The position numbers were made by a program, and so were the translations under genes. DNA of 64,000 nt, taken from an uncultured Bilophila sp. (lineage in GTDB: Bacteria > Desulfobacterota > Desulfovibrionia > Desulfovibrionales > Desulfovibrionaceae). Shown here piece after piece: positions 16,879-26,319 of this stretch (positions are counted from its first letter, which is position 1; every line of letters begins with the position of its first letter). The stretch is from contig CAJUHZ010000004.1 of NCBI GenBank assembly GCA_910585945.1, positions 78,208 to 142,207 of the forward strand, given 5' to 3'. The notes beneath the pieces were generated by a model that was not told the origin of the DNA, did not search any database, and was given only the letters and a program-made list of their open reading frames with translations.

Positions 16879-18749
16879 TATCTCTCCTTGGGCGGCAGGG
16901 TGGCCAGGGCCGCTTCCAGTTGGCGGATGGTGTACAGATCCCGCAGAACAAGGGGGCTTTTCGCCAGAAACCCCCTGGGGAAAATGGCTGTCACCGGGAT
17001 GCTGACGCTCCCCAGCGCCCGCAGCAGGGCCTCGCCGTCAGGGTCCGGCCTTGTCAGATCCACCCTGACAAGACGCAGCCCGTAACGAGCCGCCAGAGCA
17101 TCAAGGCGCTCCGGCGTAAGGACGGTGCGCTCCAGCACCTTGCACGAAGGGCACCAGTCCGCGGTAAATTCCACAAGCAGCGCTTCCTTGCCGAGAGCCG
17201 CCTGAAAGCCTTGCGCGCTGAACGGCGTCCACACGGCGACAGGCTCCGGCCGCAGGCTCCACCACGCGCCTCCCGTGATAAGCGCCACGGCCGCAAGGCC
17301 GACAAGCGCGCGCTGCACAGGCGGGGCGGCAAGCCCCCCCCACCGGCCCCATATCCAGGCCGCGAATGCAGCCAGCAGCAGCACGGCCAACGCGCCAAGG
17401 CGGAGCGAGCCGGGAAGGATGGAAAGCAGATACAGCGCCGTCCCCATGAGAAAAAAGCCGACAATCCGCTCCATGACAAGCATCCATGCTCCCGGTCGCG
17501 GAAGAAAACGGATCGCATCCGGCCACCCCGCCAAAAGCAGATGTGGAAGCGCCATGCCCAGGCCGGCAGCCGCAAAAACCATGAAAAGCACGGGCAACGG
17601 CTGCAACACCGCCCAGCCGAGCACTCCGCCGAGCAAGGGTCCGCCGCACGGCGTAGCCAGAAGCGTGGCCATAAGCCCGGCGCTGTACGCGCGCATCTTC
17701 GGATTGCCGGAAGAAACGCCCTTGAAATCAAGGACCGGCAGGGTAAACACGTCAAACATGGACAACGCGAGCAGAAAAACGACGATCATCAAACCATACA
17801 CCACGCCGATTTTCTGAAAAAGCCCGCCCCAGGCCATGCCAAAACCGCCCACGCACAACGCCAGCCCCACAAACCAGGTCATGACTCCGGCAGCGAAAAA
17901 CAGCGAGTGTTCCCGCAGGCGCATCCGCCGCCTCGCCTGATCTTCATGGCCGGAAACAGCGAGCAGGCCGGAAAACTTGATGGCAAGAACCGGCAAGACG
18001 CACGGCATGAAATTGAGCAGAAGCCCGGCCGCCAGACCGAACAAAACGGCGCTTCCCAACGCCTCCGGCTCCAGATCCGCCTGAAAAAACCGGGGGACGA
18101 ACGTGTCGAACGCCGTCTTTGCGGCAGTCTCCACCGCCGGAGCGCTGTCAGACGCCGCGCTGCTTTCCGCCGGCCGTACGGCAACCTGCCCGGAAGGAAC
18201 AGGGGAAAGACTCCCCTCTGTCTGCCGCATGGCGGCACGGTAGGCGTCCCCCCACGCGACGTCCGCCAGAGCAGGCGGTTGGGACGGCGCTTTGAGTCGC
18301 GTCTCCACATGCGCCGGCATGCAATTGCGGGCGGAACACAGCAGAAGGGAAAGCTTCGCCCGCACGCTCCCTTCTCGCGCCGCGCTTGCGGGGAGCGTCA
18401 CCCATACAGAGAAACGCCCCTCATACACCAGAACGCGACGAGAAGGATCCAGGGCGTCCTGTCGGGCGACGCCCGGCGGATACGCCACAAGGAAAGCAAG
18501 TGGTTCCCCCCGGTCATCCAAAAGCTCAAGGCGAGTGGGCAAAGCGCCCGTGTCGTCATGGGCATAGGCATGGTAGCCGGGCGGAAGGGTGACCAGGAGC
18601 GCCGCCGCCACTGCTCCCCCTTCCATTCCGGCATATTCCACGGCCACGTCCGGCAAGGGCGTTTGATCCGCCCGCACGGACTCCGCACGGGGAAAAATCG
18701 CCCCCATCGCCACAAAACACAGCAAAATAAAAAAGATACGAAAACGCAT
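16878..18749 (-). CDS. dsbD: DsbD-like thiol:disulfide interchange protein
   Basis: The 623-residue protein should carry electrons across the inner membrane to periplasmic thiols. It has a signal peptide (IFFILLCFVAMGAIFPRAES), an N-terminal periplasmic domain with CSARNCMPA, eight or so membrane segments with NFMPCVLPV (about residue 250) and TPCGGPLLGG (about 367) as the redox pair, and a C-terminal thioredoxin domain with WCPSC near 529-533. The N-terminal domain follows the DsbD/ScsB arrangement. The chosen ATG at 18749 is directly before the signal peptide but has only a weak ribosome binding site; longer in-frame starts exist up to 18842 and would run into the tRNA gene. It starts a three-gene minus-strand unit with trmJ and the carrier. 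Confidence 0.88.
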   Translation of the reverse strand: MRFRIFFILLCFVAMGAIFPRAESVRADQTPLPDVAVEYAGMEGGAVAAALLVTLPPGYHAYAHDDTGALPTRLELLDDRGEPLAFLVAYPPGVARQDALDPSRRVLVYEGRFSVWVTLPASAAREGSVRAKLSLLLCSARNCMPAHVETRLKAPSQPPALADVAWGDAYRAAMRQTEGSLSPVPSGQVAVRPAESSAASDSAPAVETAAKTAFDTFVPRFFQADLEPEALGSAVLFGLAAGLLLNFMPCVLPVLAIKFSGLLAVSGHEDQARRRMRLREHSLFFAAGVMTWFVGLALCVGGFGMAWGGLFQKIGVVYGLMIVVFLLALSMFDVFTLPVLDFKGVSSGNPKMRAYSAGLMATLLATPCGGPLLGGVLGWAVLQPLPVLFMVFAAAGLGMALPHLLLAGWPDAIRFLPRPGAWMLVMERIVGFFLMGTALYLLSILPGSLRLGALAVLLLAAFAAWIWGRWGGLAAPPVQRALVGLAAVALITGGAWWSLRPEPVAVWTPFSAQGFQAALGKEALLVEFTADWCPSCKVLERTVLTPERLDALAARYGLRLVRVDLTRPDPDGEALLRALGSVSIPVTAIFPRGFLAKSPLVLRDLYTIRQLEAALATLPPKER

Positions 18750-18792
18750 GTCCGGAAGGTACACTTTTTTTTCATTCGGAGCAAAAAAAATC

Positions 18793-18821
18793 TTGACTCC
18801 AATCCCGGATGCGGCTAAACG
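18793..18821 (+). promoter_or_regulatory. sigma-70-type promoter of tRNA-Lys
   Basis: TTGACT (18793-18798) is separated by 17 bases from TAAACG (18816-18821), which is a weak -10. The tRNA begins 22 bases further on. Confidence 0.45.
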
Positions 18822-18842
18822 TCTTTTCACGCCGCGAGGCAC

Positions 18843-18918
<76 letters not shown>

Positions 18919-18928
18919 GACAAACGAT

Positions 18929-18955
18929 AAAGCCCACCAGATGGTGGGCTTTTTC
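18929..18955 (+). terminator. intrinsic terminator after tRNA-Lys
   Basis: A perfect nine-base stem (AGCCCACCA with TGGTGGGCT) and a two-base gap are followed by a T-run. It lies 11 bases past the CCA end. Confidence 0.85.
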
Positions 18956-18985
18956 TTTACCTCAAATACAAATCGGGCGGAAAAC

Positions 18986-19315
18986 ATGAAAAAAGTGGGA
19001 ATCATCAGATGCCGGCAAACGGAAGATCTCTGCCCCGGCACAACAGATTTGATCTGCGCCAGCGAGGGCAAGAGCGCTTTTGCCGAGCTTGGCCCCTGCA
19101 CCGTGATCGGTTTTGTCTCATGCGGCGGCTGCCCGGGCAAACAGGCGGCGGCGCGGGCCAAAGTCCTGAAGGATCGCGGCGCGGAAGCGATTTTTCTGGC
19201 CTCCTGCATCGGCAAGGGATCGCCCATGGGCTTTCCCTGCCCCAACGCGGAAAAGATGCTGGAGACGGTTCGCAAGGCTGTTGAAGGCGTGCCCGTTTAC
19301 GATCACACGCATTAG
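18986..19315 (+). CDS. CGGC domain protein
   Basis: The 109-residue protein starts MKKVGIIRC and contains the name-giving CGGC near residues 46-49 (GFVSCGGCPGK), plus further cysteines in CRQTEDLCPG, FLASCIG and FPCPN. Such small Cys-rich proteins occur widely in anaerobes and are presumed to bind a metal or cluster, but the function is not established. It starts 31 bases after the tRNA-Lys terminator. The ribosome binding site is weak (GGGCGG). Confidence 0.75.
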   Translation: MKKVGIIRCRQTEDLCPGTTDLICASEGKSAFAELGPCTVIGFVSCGGCPGKQAAARAKVLKDRGAEAIFLASCIGKGSPMGFPCPNAEKMLETVRKAVEGVPVYDHTH

Positions 19316-19393
19316 TCATCTTTATTAATGATAATACTTTGTACCGCCAGACGCGAACCTGACGCGGCGCGAAAAGCGCCATGAATGAGTCCA

Positions 19394-19478
19394 AAACCAC
19401 GTTTTTTGGCGGATGATCTTCGTCATTCAGCCCCGGGGCTGAATGACGAGCGGGACAAGCGCGGAAAAAACGTGGTTT
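19394..19478. repeat. nested inverted-repeat element around a 28-base perfect palindrome
   Basis: A perfect palindrome, CGTCATTCAGCCCC followed by its exact complement, spans 19421-19448. It is flanked by 14-base perfect arms, AAACCACGTTTTTT at 19394-19407 and its complement at 19465-19478. The whole 85 bases could form one long cruciform. It follows the CGGC gene and may act as its terminator, or it may be a small mobile palindromic repeat. Confidence 0.75.
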
Positions 19479-19590
19479 GTGTGACTGTTGATGCCCGGAA
19501 TTCAAGCGGGGGGGGGTGAGCAGATCCCAGCATTTCACAATGCCCCGCTCTACCCTTGGCTTGCGCTATCCGCCGTCCCCAGCGTATAAA

Positions 19591-20577
19591 ATGTGCATGA
19601 CGCCGATTTATTTTGTGTTTCCCGCCTCTCACCGCGCGGGGTGGTCCGAACCTCTGAAGGAAGCCGCGTGCGGGCGATGCTCCGTGAACGAGGCTGCTCC
19701 CTATTTCAAAGACGGCAAGGACGTTTTTTTGCTCCAGGCGTGGATGCTCCTGCGCGGGGAAGAAACGCCTTTTTCCTTTCATTTGGTCGAAAGGGCCGTG
19801 CCAAAACAGATCTGCGTGTTCCATTATGACACGGCACGCATCAAACACGGACTGTTCGACTGCTTTTCCATCGTCATTCGTGTGGACCGGCCGGCTGTGC
19901 CGTATGCAGATATCATTGCGGAACAACACCCTGTACTGGACAATCCGGTACGCTATCTTCCGCACTGGGTTCAGCCGGGCATCACGCGCCGGGAAGCGGC
20001 GCGGGAAAATCGGCTTGAACGTGTGGCTCTGGTGGGAAACCGTCAGTACCACCCTGCCTTTGTGTCCGATCCCTATTTTCTGGAGCGGCTTGCTAAGCTG
20101 GGGATCAAGCTTGTGGCTCTCGGGCCGGACGCGTGGACGAACTTTGCGGACATTGATGCCGTTGTCGCGTTGCGCCCGTGGATCGCGCCACGCGTCTTGC
20201 GGACAAAGCCGCCTGTGAAGCTGCTCAATGCCTGGGCGGCGGGCACGCCGGCCCTGCTCGGGCCGGAACCGGCGTATCGCGCTCTGCGCCTTGACCCGTT
20301 GGACTACCTGGAAGTGACGGGGCCGGAAAGCGTGCTGAGCGCGCTGCGGCAGTTGAAGGAGACGCCAGGACTATACGCCGCCATGCGTGAGCGGTGCCAG
20401 GCACGGGCTGACGAATACGCGTGGGAAAACGTAAAGGGAAAATGGCTTGATCTCTTTACGTATGCCGTCAGCCGCAAAAATGCTCCCACTCCAGGCATTG
20501 TGTGCAAGTTTGCGCGTTATCAGGCCGTGCGGGCGTACAACAGCGTGCTGCGACGTACAGGATTGTGGAACGACTAG
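19591..20577 (+). CDS. glycosyltransferase-like protein (GT-B type, uncertain)
   Basis: I do not recognise a named family. The 328-residue product starts MCMTPIYFVFPASHRAGW, with no signal peptide or membrane segment. A central stretch with RLERVALVGNRQYH and a C-terminal PPVKLLNAWAAGTPALLGPEPAYRAL resemble the nucleotide-sugar-binding half of GT-B glycosyltransferases, in which K..A.AAG.P is a common pattern. A second start two codons downstream is possible; neither has a clear ribosome binding site. It stands alone, just before a MITE-like repeat, with no other polysaccharide genes nearby. Confidence 0.45.
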   Translation: MCMTPIYFVFPASHRAGWSEPLKEAACGRCSVNEAAPYFKDGKDVFLLQAWMLLRGEETPFSFHLVERAVPKQICVFHYDTARIKHGLFDCFSIVIRVDRPAVPYADIIAEQHPVLDNPVRYLPHWVQPGITRREAARENRLERVALVGNRQYHPAFVSDPYFLERLAKLGIKLVALGPDAWTNFADIDAVVALRPWIAPRVLRTKPPVKLLNAWAAGTPALLGPEPAYRALRLDPLDYLEVTGPESVLSALRQLKETPGLYAAMRERCQARADEYAWENVKGKWLDLFTYAVSRKNAPTPGIVCKFARYQAVRAYNSVLRRTGLWND

Positions 20578-20580
20578 GGG

Positions 20581-20736
20581 CAGCCCTCATGAAAGCCCGC
20601 CCGCTGCAAAGCTGTTTTTGACCCTGCGGCGTTGCGGGGCAAACATTGACTGGCGTGCAAGACAGCTTCCCCGATGTTTGCCCCTTGCCGGCCGGAAAAT
20701 CCCGGCTTTTCGCGGACGGCGTTTTCATGAGGGCTG
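20581..20736. repeat. MITE-like inverted-repeat element, copy 1
   Basis: The 156-base element is bounded by perfect 14-base inverted ends, CAGCCCTCATGAAA at 20581-20594 and its complement at 20723-20736. A second inverted pair lies inside: GGGGCAAACAT at 20636-20646 with ATGTTTGCCCC at 20674-20684. A related copy is found at 50936-51097; the two share ATGTTTGCCCCTTGCCGGCC and the right end. No coding capacity is evident. Confidence 0.75.
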
Positions 20737-20785
20737 ACACTGGATCCTCTTGCCCTCCCATGCGGCATGGGCTATAAAGTCTGGC

Positions 20786-21838
<1,053 letters not shown>

Positions 21839-21859
21839 GGGGAACCCGGAATACGGGAG

Positions 21860-21887
21860 TTGCGCACTCCGCGCTTCTTCCTATAGT
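21860..21887 (+). promoter_or_regulatory. probable promoter upstream of grpE
   Basis: TTGCGC and TATAGT are 16 bases apart, about 100 bases before the grpE start. No heat-shock (CIRCE) inverted repeat was seen. Confidence 0.4.
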
Positions 21888-21988
21888 ATAAAAAAATTCA
21901 TCGTGATCCGCGGGACAAATCATGAGCCGGCGGCAAACGCCGCCGGGTCTGCCGGTTCCACAGCTCCCACAGGATCAAGGAGTGCTCC

Positions 21989-22561
21989 ATGACAAACCGC
22001 ACCGACTCCGACTGTTTCCCCCAACAGGACGCCCCTGACGTTGAAGCCGCGCAACGCGCCCGGATCGACGAAGACGCCGCGCAAAATCTTGAAGAACAAT
22101 GCCGCGCCGTGGTCTGCCCCGCGTGCGAGGTCAAACGCGAAGCCGACGACGTGCGCTTGCGCGCTCTGGCGGAGATGGAAAATTTCAAGAAACGCCTCCA
22201 GCGCGAGCACGACGAACAGATCCGCTACGCGACGGAAAACGTCCTGGCGGATCTGCTGCCCGCGCTGGACAGCCTTGATCTGGCCATCCGCTACGGAAGC
22301 CGCGAGGCCGCCTGCAAAGACATGCTGACCGGCGTGACCATGACGCGCAAGCTCCTGCTGGATTCGCTCAAGCCGTACGGCTTCGCGCCCGTGGGCGAGG
22401 TCGGTGAACCCTTTGATCCCGAAATCCACGAAGCGATGAGTTACGAAGACAGCGACGATCTGCCGGCCAACCATGTCAGTTCGCTGATGCAGAAAGGATA
22501 CACGCTGAAAGGCCGCCTGCTCCGGCCGGCCAAAGTGGCGGTAAGCCGTTCCCCCCAATGA
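21989..22561 (+). CDS. grpE: nucleotide exchange factor GrpE
   Basis: The 190-residue protein is the co-chaperone that releases ADP from DnaK. An acidic N-terminus and coiled-coil (READDVRLRALAEMENFKKR) lead to the beta domain with PVGEVGEPFDPEIHEAM and the end YTLKGRLLRPAKVAVS, all typical. A pair of cysteines (CPACEV, about 48-51) in the coiled-coil region is unusual for GrpE. dnaK and dnaJ are not in the window. Its last four bases overlap the next gene's ATG (22558-22561). Confidence 0.93.
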   Translation: MTNRTDSDCFPQQDAPDVEAAQRARIDEDAAQNLEEQCRAVVCPACEVKREADDVRLRALAEMENFKKRLQREHDEQIRYATENVLADLLPALDSLDLAIRYGSREAACKDMLTGVTMTRKLLLDSLKPYGFAPVGEVGEPFDPEIHEAMSYEDSDDLPANHVSSLMQKGYTLKGRLLRPAKVAVSRSPQ

Positions 22562-23745
22562 ATTCTTGCGGAAAGCCGACGCCCGGCCCGGAAAAAGGGC
22601 CGCTTGCCGCAATGGGCGGGCGGCCGCCACGAGTGCGCCTTGAACGCCGCGGGAGCGCCCTGCGCGCTGTTTTCAGCGGCGACTGGCGACTTGGCGTCGA
22701 GCCGGAGGGGCTTTGTGAAGACGCCTCCCTGTCTGTTCCGCTCGCTTCCGCGTCGACGCTGGAACTGACGGCCGACGATCTCGGCGCATGGGACAGCAGC
22801 CTGCTGGCTGTCTGCGTCCGCTTCCGCCGGGCGGCCGACGCGCGCGGCATTTCCGTCAGCGATGCGGGGCTTCCCGAAGGCGCGCGCAACCTGGTGAGGC
22901 TGGCGCTGACAGTGCCGCCCACCGCCGGCGCAAAGTCGAAGGAGCAGTCTGTCCCCATTCTCGCGGTTATCGGCGGCATGGCCCTGGCTGTGCCGGAAAC
23001 GGGGAAAAATATCCTCGCCTTTCTTGGAGAAACGGTTCTCGGCCTGGGACGCCTGCTGCGGGGCAAATCGGCCTGCACGGCGGACAACGTGTGGCTCTGC
23101 CTGCAGGAAGCAAGCATCGAAGCGCTGCCCATCGTCTCGTTGATCAGCCTGCTGGTCGGGTTCATCCTGGCGTTTGTCGGCGTGGTCCAACTGAGGATGT
23201 TCGGGGCCGAAATCTACGTTTCAAGCCTCGTCGCCATTGGCATGACGCGCATCATGGGCGCCATCATGACCGGGATCATCCTTGCCGGACGCACGGGCGC
23301 TTCCTACGCGGCGGTCATCGGAACCATGCAGGTGAACGAGGAGCTTGACGCGCTGACCACGCTCGGCGTCTCGCCTTCCGATTATCTGCTTCTGCCGCGT
23401 CTGCTGGCGCTCACGGCCATGACGCCGCTCCTGGTGCTGTACGCCGACCTCATGGGCATTTTGGGCGGCTTTGTGGTTGGCGCGGGCATCCTTGGCCTGG
23501 ACCCCATGGAGTATTACACATTCACCCGAAAGGGCTTTGGCCTCAGCAACCTGTGGGTAGGCATCCTGCACGGAACCGTTTTCGGGATGGTCATCGCCCT
23601 TACGGGCTGTTACCAGGGCCTCCGGTGCGGACGCAGCGCGGAGGCGGTAGGCACGGCCACCACGCGGGCCGTGGTGTTTTCCATTGTCGGCATTGTGCTG
23701 TCCACCGCGGCGCTCACGCTGCTTTGCAACATTTTAGAGCTATGA
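22558..23745 (+). CDS. mlaE: MlaE-type ABC transporter permease with N-terminal STAS-like domain
   Basis: This is the inner-membrane permease of an MCE-type lipid transporter that moves phospholipids between the membranes. The first ~130 of 395 residues are soluble and resemble a STAS domain (TLELTADDLGAWDSSLLAV). The permease part has about six helices and the family motif TGASYAAVIGTMQVNEELDA near residue 255. Many MlaE proteins in this group carry such a fused domain in place of a separate MlaB. The first gene of a coupled set, it overlaps grpE and mlaF by four bases each. Confidence 0.88.
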   Translation: MNSCGKPTPGPEKGPLAAMGGRPPRVRLERRGSALRAVFSGDWRLGVEPEGLCEDASLSVPLASASTLELTADDLGAWDSSLLAVCVRFRRAADARGISVSDAGLPEGARNLVRLALTVPPTAGAKSKEQSVPILAVIGGMALAVPETGKNILAFLGETVLGLGRLLRGKSACTADNVWLCLQEASIEALPIVSLISLLVGFILAFVGVVQLRMFGAEIYVSSLVAIGMTRIMGAIMTGIILAGRTGASYAAVIGTMQVNEELDALTTLGVSPSDYLLLPRLLALTAMTPLLVLYADLMGILGGFVVGAGILGLDPMEYYTFTRKGFGLSNLWVGILHGTVFGMVIALTGCYQGLRCGRSAEAVGTATTRAVVFSIVGIVLSTAALTLLCNILEL

Positions 23746-24545
23746 AGATCGTCCCCGGTTCGCCTCTCATCACTGTTCGCGGCCTGACCATCGCCTATGG
23801 CGATTTTGCCGTGCAGCGCAATCTGACGTTCACCATCAACCGGGGGGATGTCTACATCATCATGGGGCCGAGCGGTTGTGGAAAGAGTTCGCTCCTGCGC
23901 GTGCTGACAGGGCTGCAAGCGCCCGCCGCCGGGCAGGTTTTGTACGGCGACAGGGATTTTTGGGCCGAAACGGAGCAGGGCCGCCTTGATATCCTTTCCC
24001 GCACGGGAGTGCTCTTTCAAAGCGGGGCGCTATGGAGTTCCATGACGCTGGCCGAAAACGTGGCCCTGCCCCTGGAACGCCGCACCGGCCTCTCCCCGGC
24101 GGCCGTCCGCGAACAGGCGTCGCTCAAGCTGGCCCTGGTGGGCCTGGCCGGTTTCGAGGATTTCTACCCCTCGGAAATCAGCGGCGGCATGCGCAAGCGG
24201 GCCGGCCTGGCCAGAGCCTTGGCGCTGGATCCGGAGATCGTGTTCTTTGACGAGCCATCCGCCGGCCTTGATCCGCTGAGCGCCGCGCTGCTGGACGAAC
24301 TCATTCTCCAGCTCAAGGAAAACCTCGGCATGACCGTGGTGGTGGTGACGCACGATCTGGACAGCATCTTCACCATCGCCACCAACAGTCTTTTTCTGGA
24401 TACGGCAACGCACACCATGATCGCGCAGGGCGATCCGCGCGTGCTGCGCGAAGATGCCTCTCTCCCCGAAGCGGTTCGTTTTCTGAACCGCGGCAAGGAA
24501 GGGGGAAACCGCCCTTCGGAAGTTTTCGGATCGCGGAGATCCTGA
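23742..24545 (+). CDS. mlaF: MlaF-type ABC transporter ATP-binding protein
   Basis: The 267-residue ATPase powers the lipid transporter. Walker A GPSGCGKSS is at about residues 42-50, the signature ISGGMRKRAGLARAL near 146, Walker B IVFFDEPSAGLDP near 166, and H-loop VTHDLDS near 200. ISGGM(R/K)KR is characteristic of the MlaF group. The ATG overlaps the mlaE stop (ATGA at 23742-23745). Confidence 0.92.
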   Translation: MKIVPGSPLITVRGLTIAYGDFAVQRNLTFTINRGDVYIIMGPSGCGKSSLLRVLTGLQAPAAGQVLYGDRDFWAETEQGRLDILSRTGVLFQSGALWSSMTLAENVALPLERRTGLSPAAVREQASLKLALVGLAGFEDFYPSEISGGMRKRAGLARALALDPEIVFFDEPSAGLDPLSAALLDELILQLKENLGMTVVVVTHDLDSIFTIATNSLFLDTATHTMIAQGDPRVLREDASLPEAVRFLNRGKEGGNRPSEVFGSRRS

Positions 24546-24562
24546 CAAGGCAGGCCATCACC

Positions 24563-25537
24563 ATGAGCAAAACCGCCAACAAAACGCTTATCGGCGCGTT
24601 TGCCGTCGGCGCGGCCGCATTGCTGCTGCTGGCCGTGGCCGTCTTCGGTTCCGGAATGCTGTTCAAGGAAACAGCGCGCTTTGTTCTTTTCTTTGACCGA
24701 TCCGTCAGCGGCTTGTCGGTGGGATCGCCCGTGGTTTTCCAGGGCGTGCCCGTCGGGCGCGTGACGGACATCCGGCTTGTCGGCAATCTGGACAAACTCT
24801 CGTTTGCCGCGCCGGTGTTCATTGAACTCGACCTCGAAAACCAGCGTTTCATGAGCGAAGGGAACGAGGATCTGGAGCGCAAGGACTACCTGGACGAACT
24901 CATCCGACACGGCTTGCGCGCCAATCTCGCCACCCAGAGCCTGCTCACCGGGCAGCTTATGGTGGAACTGAGCTTCGTCCGCGGAGGCGACCCTGCCGAC
25001 GCGCAGGTGACGGAAGCCTTCGGAGTGCCGCGCATTCCCACCATTCCCTCCAAACTGGACAGCATCTGGCACAAGCTGACCACGCTCCCCATCGAGCAGA
25101 TCGCCGCCAATATCCTGTCCGTGTCGCAAGGGCTTGACAGGGCGGTCAACGGCGGCCACTTTCAGCGCATGATCGCGGGCATGGACGAACTGCTTGCCCA
25201 GGTGCGCGAACTTTCCGTCCATGTGGACGCCACGCTCAAATCCGTCCATACTCTGGCGGATGCGTGCGCGGATCTGGCCGACAAGGCCACGCCGGGCCTT
25301 ACCCGCGCGCTTGACGAAACGGCCAGAACGCTCGTGTCGGTTTCCACCGCCGCAAAACAGGCGGAAAAAACAATGCTCGCGGCCAACGGCATCGTGGACG
25401 GGAACAGCCTGACCGTCATTGAACTGACCAGGGCGTTGCGTGAAATTTCAGACGCCGCGCGCGCCGTGCGCGTACTGGCCAACACGCTTGAACGCAATCC
25501 GGAAATCCTCCTGAGGGGCAAGGGAGCCAGACAATGA
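24563..25537 (+). CDS. mlaD: MlaD/MCE family lipid-binding protein
   Basis: The periplasmic substrate-binding subunit is anchored by one N-terminal helix (IGAFAVGAAALLLLAVAVF, about 9-27). The MCE domain (about 38-125) shows FFDRSVSGLSVGSPVVFQG and VPVGRVTDI. The C-terminal ~170 residues are helical, as in proteins that form a hydrophobic tunnel. At 324 residues it is the longer MCE form rather than the ~180-residue E. coli MlaD. It lies 17 bases after mlaF. Confidence 0.9.
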   Translation: MSKTANKTLIGAFAVGAAALLLLAVAVFGSGMLFKETARFVLFFDRSVSGLSVGSPVVFQGVPVGRVTDIRLVGNLDKLSFAAPVFIELDLENQRFMSEGNEDLERKDYLDELIRHGLRANLATQSLLTGQLMVELSFVRGGDPADAQVTEAFGVPRIPTIPSKLDSIWHKLTTLPIEQIAANILSVSQGLDRAVNGGHFQRMIAGMDELLAQVRELSVHVDATLKSVHTLADACADLADKATPGLTRALDETARTLVSVSTAAKQAEKTMLAANGIVDGNSLTVIELTRALREISDAARAVRVLANTLERNPEILLRGKGARQ

Positions 25538-26163
25538 TCGCTCGCTCTTTCCTGTGCGCGGCGGTGCTCGCCGCAACACTCCCGCTGGCGGGTTGCGGCC
25601 GCAGCCCGGCCACGAATTTTTACATGTTTTCGCCGCTGATGCCGGTCACGGCTCCGCTGTCGTCCGCCGCCCCGGTTTCCACCCTTGCGGCGGACACGGA
25701 GCCGGGACCGCAAGTGGCGGTGATCGTCGGGGTTCCGGCGTATCTGGATCGCCCGCAGATGGTGGTTCGCGGCGGCAACGGCGTGAGCGTCCGCCTTGGC
25801 GACTACCACCAGTGGAGCGAACCCGTGGCTGACGGCGTGACCCGCGTGTTGTGCGACCGTCTCTGCGCCGCACTCGCTCCAGCCCGGGGGCTGGCCTTCC
25901 CCCTGCGCGCGGCCTTGCCGGCCGAGTGGCGCATCTCCGTGGATATCGCCCGGCTGGACGGTTCTCCCGACGGAGAGGCGACGCTTGAAGCCCTGTGGAC
26001 CCTTGGCCCCGCTCAGGGCGCGGCGGAAACAGCCGCGGGACGTTTCACATCGCGTATTCCGGTAGGGAGCGACATGGCGGCGCTGGCCGAAGCGGAAAGC
26101 GTTCTGCTCGTCCGTCTTGCGGAAACGCTGGCCACGGAGCTGGCAAACGTCATGCGCCGGTAA
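25534..26163 (+). CDS. ABC-type transport auxiliary lipoprotein (PqiC/MlaD-associated family)
   Basis: The 209-residue product has a lipoprotein signal with LPLAGC (Cys21). The following N-FYMFSPL and VAVIVGVPAYLDRPQMVVR are typical of the auxiliary lipoproteins paired with MCE transporters (PqiC/ABC_trans_aux). It likely sits on the periplasmic face of the outer membrane and receives the lipid path. Its ATG overlaps the mlaD stop (25534-25537), so it ends the mlaEFD operon. No MlaC-like carrier gene is present. Confidence 0.82.
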   Translation: MIARSFLCAAVLAATLPLAGCGRSPATNFYMFSPLMPVTAPLSSAAPVSTLAADTEPGPQVAVIVGVPAYLDRPQMVVRGGNGVSVRLGDYHQWSEPVADGVTRVLCDRLCAALAPARGLAFPLRAALPAEWRISVDIARLDGSPDGEATLEALWTLGPAQGAAETAAGRFTSRIPVGSDMAALAEAESVLLVRLAETLATELANVMRR

Positions 26164-26319
26164 TGTGCTCCGGGGCGTTCTCCGCGACGTCCCCCACAGA
26201 CGCGCCTGTTTCATCCGCCCCGCAACCCCTGCCTCACGCCGCGGCCAGGCGCTCCGGCCCCCGAGGCGTCCCCGCATGGTCAACAAGGGCGGGGAGATAC
26301 AGTTGAAAAAGGAGAAGCC

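Noticed and set aside
16920..18818. 632-codon plus-strand frame over the DsbD-like gene
   Set aside because: Highly basic, repetitive shadow sequence; the minus strand encodes a standard DsbD.
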